This document shows, piece after piece, positions 62,701-64,000 of a DNA stretch of 64,000 nucleotides. A program made the translations under genes and the position numbers. Source of the stretch: Nymphalis io (lineage: Eukaryota; Arthropoda; Insecta; Lepidoptera; Nymphalidae); assembly GCF_905147045.1 (NCBI RefSeq), contig NC_065889.1, positions 3,105,001 to 3,169,000 on the forward strand, written 5' to 3'. Below the pieces are notes generated by a model that saw nothing but the letters and a program-made list of their open reading frames with translations, had not been told where the DNA came from and made no database searches. Position 1 is the stretch's first letter. Each line of letters opens with the position of its first letter.

Positions 62701-64000
62701 TTTAAGCCCAGGACCTTTGGATTTGCGGCCTTATATCTAGCCAGTAGACCAACGAGGCAGTCACAATAATAAAGCATAATATGACTAATAAATAAGATAC
62801 CTTAGCATCCTTCCCTTGTTCGTCGGGGGCGGGCGCGGGAGCGGCCGGCACCATGAGCTCCTGCATGTAGCGCAGGCACGGCAGCGCCACCTGCTGCAGC
62901 GCGAACTGGTGCGCTATATGGTATTAGGAAGTTGTAGTGTTTTTAACGTAATGATTTAAATGAAGAATATAATTAAGAAATATAAATAAAGTTTAATAAA
63001 AAATGAAAATAAAGATTATATCCATTAAAATGTTATTTTATGTTTATTATAATAAAATATATTAGTCTTTACTTAGAGAGTTCATTCGTCAAACGACTTA
63101 TTCAGTACTTTGCTCCTCACTAGTTTACCTCGATTGACTTAACAATTTCCAGGTCAAAATTCTTTATTTTTTTTCCTAATTCAGTCCTTTTTAACTAAAT
63201 ACATTTTAGTCATACTTACAATTAGGCGAAGAGGTGTTAATTCCTGGTATTCCAGATAGTGCCTCAGATTTTAGTATGGCTGTAGCTGCTGGTGGTATGC
63301 CTACAATTTCTGTCAGTTGAGGACAGCACCTTAACAAGGATTAAAATTGTTATGTTTAAACTTTTGTTAACATATATATTATATTTTTTTATAGAATAGG
63401 AAGGTGGACGAGCATATGGGCCACCTGACGGTAAATGTTCACCAAACGCCCTTAGACATTGGCATTGTAAGAAATGTCAATCATCGTTTATAGCCAATGC
63501 GCCACCAACCTTGGGAACTAAGATTTTATGTCCCTTGTGCCTGTAATTACACTGGCTCACTCGCCCTTCAAACCGGAACACAACAATATCAAGTATTGCT
63601 GTTTTGCGGTAGAATATCTGATGAGTGGGTGGTACCTACCCAGACGAGCTAGCACAAAGCCCTACCATCAGTATTATTATTAAGTATATTATAAAGAAAT
63701 ATTTACTTACCAAACCCATAGCTTGACAACGCAACGCAATCTTACTTCCCAACATTCCACAGAATCTTGAACTTTAACTAATGCACCTAGCAATAGTACC
63801 AAAGGCCGTACCTAAAACAGAAAATATTTATGTGAGCTAAGTTTTAGTACTAGCATAAAATTAAAACATAGTTATGACGTAACTCACCGAGTTATTATGA
63901 TCCTGTGAAGCAGCGTGGCCCATCAGTGATAGTGTAATTCTTTGCGACAGCAAATAGCATAATTGCTTCGTAGCAGGAAGATTATCGCGAGTCACTAAGC
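53502..64000 (-). CDS. Ubr4: E3 ubiquitin-protein ligase UBR4 (poe/pushover), C-terminal part, 24 exons
   Basis: A giant N-recognin E3 ligase that ubiquitinates N-degron, aggregated and mislocalised proteins. The Drosophila orthologue is poe (pushover). In 5' to 3' order the exons are 64000-63888, 63811-63711, 63329-63220, 62913-62801, 62165-61953, 61445-61296, 61021-60940, 60859-60722, 60520-60323, 60222-60032, 59768-59580, 59015-58847, 58672-58437, 58303-58183, 58107-57833, 57260-57126, 56917-56759, 56580-56398, 55857-55709, 55599-55470, 55199-55024, 54858-54718, 54632-54395 and 53726-53502. Every junction is GT-AG and every phase closes, giving 1310 residues to the TGA at 53502. Human UBR4 is about 5180 residues, so roughly the last quarter is here. 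Identity rests on long collinear blocks such as YRTPVFIFERLCSIIYPEEN, PLMRDVKNKICTDCELVALL and NASTRCNGLLPLWGPYVPES. The catalytic hemi-RING is in exons 18-19 of this partial set and the UZI-type region follows. The 5' end lies beyond the window. Confidence 0.97.
53979..54229 (-). repeat. 5'-truncated family A SINE with 13-bp target-site duplication
   Basis: The element body (53992-54216) runs from a tail of three CTGTAA units (sense TTACAG) through the 3' half to the central ATGAATTATAATCAC segment. The tRNA head is absent. AGTAAAATTATTA flanks it at 53979-53991 and 54217-54229. It lies in the last intron of Ubr4. Confidence 0.9.
54395..54632 (-). CDS. Ubr4: Ubr4 exon 23 of the visible set
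   Basis: Phase 2 in, phase 0 out; donor GTCAGT. Encodes NTMSEHILNVSVWSLRWRSL, SDMIKRMLLLGHVRDV and YVVFVALIDQLYTVMFK. The central part is strongly GC-rich, which creates long spurious frames on the opposite strand. Confidence 0.95.
54718..54858 (-). CDS. Ubr4: Ubr4 exon 22 of the visible set
   Basis: Acceptor TTTACATAG, donor GTATGT, phase 2 to phase 2. Encodes TRVAAREVSALEASLAWPPP, then LDADGPLYFLTLMLLLYPHA. Confidence 0.95.
55024..55199 (-). CDS. Ubr4: Ubr4 exon 21 of the visible set
   Basis: Acceptor TTTCATAG, donor GTAAGT, phase 0 to 2. Encodes ECTGHRDIGHSCTVHDLKLL, then FARGLSFHNDTGGGGPLSN and MALYVINT. The ECTGHR and GGGG segments are conserved UBR4 landmarks. Confidence 0.96.
55470..55599 (-). 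CDS. Ubr4: Ubr4 exon 20 of the visible set
   Basis: Acceptor TTGCTTTAG, donor GTATTT, phase 2 to 0. Encodes DEWESAALQ, NASTRCNGLLPLWGPYVPES and FASCLARHTTYLQ, among the most conserved stretches of the UBR4 C-terminus. Confidence 0.97.
55709..55857 (-). CDS. Ubr4: Ubr4 exon 19 of the visible set (second half of hemi-RING)
   Basis: Acceptor AACCCGCAG, donor GTAATA, phase 0 to 2. Encodes VLGIYTFTKRCPVEEYEARA, then TTVSHYNIVHVECHMAAVRL. The His and Cys of HVECH would complete the zinc site begun by the Cys cluster of the previous exon. Confidence 0.97.
56398..56580 (-). CDS. Ubr4: Ubr4 exon 18 of the visible set (hemi-RING cysteine cluster)
   Basis: 61 codons, phase 0 at both ends, acceptor TCGATCAG, unusual donor AAG/GTTCGT. 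Encodes EKKRLAMAVRERQLGALGM and ends CCICREGYKYQPTK. The Cys-Cys-Ile-Cys cluster is the start of the zinc-binding hemi-RING, about 370 residues from the C-terminus. In the human protein this module is the E2-engaging catalytic core. Confidence 0.97.
56759..56917 (-). CDS. Ubr4: Ubr4 exon 17 of the visible set
   Basis: 53 codons, phase 0. Encodes MLVCERVIPIVHRLEQVSSG, then AENLLEALRSQPQCAAKVQQ: helical, with no predicted zinc ligands. Confidence 0.95.
57126..57260 (-). CDS. Ubr4: Ubr4 exon 16 of the visible set
   Basis: 45 codons, phase 0; acceptor GTATATAG, donor GTAGAG. Encodes KHAPCVKPTLVCTDSDELKE and RPALKYILRFLTGLAADHEP. Confidence 0.95.
57833..58107 (-). CDS. Ubr4: Ubr4 exon 15 of the visible set
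   Basis: Acceptor TTTTTTCAACAG, donor GTTAGT, phase 1 to 0. Encodes IRNNSVALGHLTRVLAALVY, then HFKPVLDFNRLD and MELFCVLCANIERNSIGGTL. Confidence 0.95.
58183..58303 (-). CDS. Ubr4: Ubr4 exon 14 of the visible set
   Basis: Acceptor ATTTACAG, donor GTGAGA, phase 0 to 1. Encodes IMERILSVAASESLESFLQF and HVQALLNCTECPG. Confidence 0.94.
58437..58672 (-). CDS. Ubr4: Ubr4 exon 13 of the visible set (very GC-rich)
   Basis: Acceptor TCGTGCAG, donor GTCATT, phase 1 to 0. Encodes GLEVMLQRLAAIGRVGCARS, then a Leu/Ala/Arg-rich stretch to APLVYQLLE. Third positions are almost all G or C, unlike neighbouring exon 14, and long overlapping frames on both strands here are by-products. Confidence 0.94.
58847..59015 (-). 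CDS. Ubr4: Ubr4 exon 12 of the visible set
   Basis: Acceptor TTGCGACAG, donor GTAAGT, phase 0 to 1. Encodes VWCTSGEG, VVYRMRGLLGDATEEFVEAL and QVYRMANVLADCG; RMRGLLGDATEEF is a UBR4 landmark. Confidence 0.96.
59066..59357 (+). repeat. family B SINE-like element, full length, in Ubr4 intron
   Basis: Complete copy between exons 12 and 11 of the visible Ubr4 set, about 50 bp upstream (in gene sense) of the exon 12 acceptor. Close to 15330-15624 and 63384-63673. Confidence 0.88.
59580..59768 (-). CDS. Ubr4: Ubr4 exon 11 of the visible set
   Basis: 63 codons, phase 0; acceptor TAATCTAG, donor GTAAGT. Encodes GRMLGNPYSSLEPGMGPLMR, KNKICTDCELVALLEDDNGM and KIMSLDLPVKEVYKK. Highly conserved in UBR4. 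Confidence 0.97.
60032..60222 (-). CDS. Ubr4: Ubr4 exon 10 of the visible set
   Basis: Acceptor TGTTCTAG, donor GTTAGT, phase 1 to 0. Encodes TEAETAEFMTVCIETVQKYP, YRTPVFIFERLCSIIYPEEN and EKDPQQEDFLQ, the clearest single diagnostic exon. Confidence 0.98.
60323..60520 (-). CDS. Ubr4: Ubr4 exon 9 of the visible set (GC-rich)
   Basis: Acceptor TATCCAACCAG, donor GTAACT, phase 1 to 1. Encodes YALKRLTELLAMFLEEAGAR, then LVVQRTRLTDDTQEKLLELL and EEMTTG. Confidence 0.96.
60722..60859 (-). CDS. Ubr4: Ubr4 exon 8 of the visible set
   Basis: Acceptor TTTAAAG, donor GTAATA, phase 1 to 1. Encodes LASEAPWKQFLALRGVLQQI and ADLMTKEIEQLHRLEETTLT. Confidence 0.95.
60940..61021 (-). CDS. Ubr4: Ubr4 exon 7 of the visible set
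   Basis: Acceptor TTCTTCACAG, donor GTAAGT, phase 0 to 1. Encodes VLILLTSFLPEVGSAGEASE and QFLLLYQ. Confidence 0.95.
61296..61445 (-). CDS. Ubr4: Ubr4 exon 6 of the visible set
   Basis: 50 codons, phase 0; acceptor TACTTCCAG, donor GTATGA. Encodes MLLSHGMRTISLDEGGWLRP, IMFDPSSRIARDTACQMVKS and LCDSYDRTKA. Confidence 0.95.
61953..62165 (-). CDS. Ubr4: Ubr4 exon 5 of the visible set
   Basis: 71 codons, phase 0; acceptor TATTCAACAG, donor GTATCT. Encodes NTGNLVVDLSAWLAGRVPHN, then PTRDLHLAHKYLGKWKEK. Confidence 0.95.
62310..62400 (+). repeat. family B fragment followed by a CAC/ACC triplet run
   Basis: CTTCAAACCGGAACACAACA and TAGCGGTAGAATATGTGCTG match the right third of family B. The copy then degenerates into about six CAC/ACC triplets (62387-62406), directly before a family C SINE. 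Confidence 0.75.
62427..62760 (-). repeat. family C tRNA-derived SINE, full length, in Ubr4 intron
   Basis: Same structure as 12655-13026: tRNA-like head on the minus strand at 62690-62760 and body end CCGATTTCGGCCACGGCGGC at the low side. Long plus-strand frames of 141 and 103 codons crossing it are repeat artefacts. Confidence 0.87.
62801..62913 (-). CDS. Ubr4: Ubr4 exon 4 of the visible set
   Basis: Acceptor TACCATATAG, donor GTATCT, phase 1 to 0. Encodes HQFALQQVALPCLRYMQELM and an Ala/Pro-rich linker (PAAPAPAPDEQGKDAK). Confidence 0.93.
63220..63329 (-). CDS. Ubr4: Ubr4 exon 3 of the visible set
   Basis: Acceptor CCTTGTTAAG, donor GTAAGT, phase 2 to 1. Encodes CCPQLTEIVGIPPAATAILK and SGIPGINTSSPN. 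Confidence 0.92.
63384..63673 (+). repeat. family B SINE-like element, full length, in Ubr4 intron
   Basis: Complete copy between exons 3 and 2 of the visible set, ending about 35 bp from the exon 2 donor. It runs from TTTTTTTATAGAATAGGAAG to AAGCCCTACCATCAGTA. Confidence 0.88.
63711..63811 (-). CDS. Ubr4: Ubr4 exon 2 of the visible set
   Basis: Acceptor CTGTTTTAG, donor GTAAGT, phase 0 to 2. Encodes VRPLVLLLGALVKVQDSVEC and RLRCVVKLWVW. Confidence 0.93.
63888..64000 (-). CDS. Ubr4: Ubr4 exon 1 of the visible set (partial, runs off the window)
   Basis: Donor GTGAGT at 63886-63887 side, phase 0 out. Encodes LVTRDNLPATKQLCYLLSQR, then ITLSLMGHAASQDHNNS. Its 5' boundary is beyond position 64000. 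Confidence 0.9.

Noticed and set aside
62344..62769. 141- and 103-codon plus-strand frames
   Set aside because: They cross a family B fragment, a triplet repeat and a family C SINE inside a Ubr4 intron. The His-rich run is the CAC/ACC repeat.
1..64000. CRISPR arrays, operons, prokaryotic or viral gene clusters
   Set aside because: No regularly spaced direct repeats, no dense gene packing and no intact viral genes; the window has eukaryotic split genes and SINEs throughout.

Overview
This window is animal nuclear DNA, almost certainly from a lepidopteran and perhaps a nymphalid-like butterfly. The order is inferred from four tRNA-derived or SINE-like repeat families that read as lepidopteran, from very AT-rich non-coding DNA with compact GC-richer exons, and from two insect genes with canonical GT-AG introns. 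The species cannot be fixed from sequence alone.

Layout. Positions 1-7793 are repeat-bearing intergenic DNA. A complete plus-strand aquaporin gene of the insect DRIP/PRIP water-channel group spans 8058-47801. It has seven coding exons, 257 residues, both NPA boxes and an F-H-S-R selectivity filter. Its second intron is about 31 kb and holds most of the repeats in the window. Positions 47802-53501 are intergenic and carry a decayed DIRS-like retrotransposon at about 52.2-53.15 kb. From 53502 to the right edge, the minus strand carries the 3' part of Ubr4 (Drosophila poe/pushover), a giant E3 ubiquitin ligase. I resolved 24 exons encoding the last 1310 residues, including the hemi-RING/UZI catalytic end. 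The gene continues beyond position 64000. The two genes are convergent, tail to tail.

The two genes have no evident functional link. The aquaporin moves water across epithelial membranes, and UBR4 ubiquitinates N-degron and quality-control substrates.

Repeats. Family A is a tRNA-headed SINE of about 300 bp with 14 copies or fragments, two of them with perfect target-site duplications. Family B is a 290-bp SINE-like element with nine copies or fragments. Family C is a tRNA-headed SINE with five copies or fragments. Family D is a tRNA-headed element with two near-identical copies. There are also long (TA)n tracts, including a palindromic cluster at 36.8-37.1 kb, and a perfect 22-bp foldback inside one SINE.

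I found no RNA gene, CRISPR array or gene cluster, and no evidence of a new biological system. The most notable non-genic signals are the foldback at 3062-3109, the TA palindrome cluster, the hairpin pair at 10.0-10.34 kb, the GC-rich patch at 37.38 kb and the DIRS remnant.
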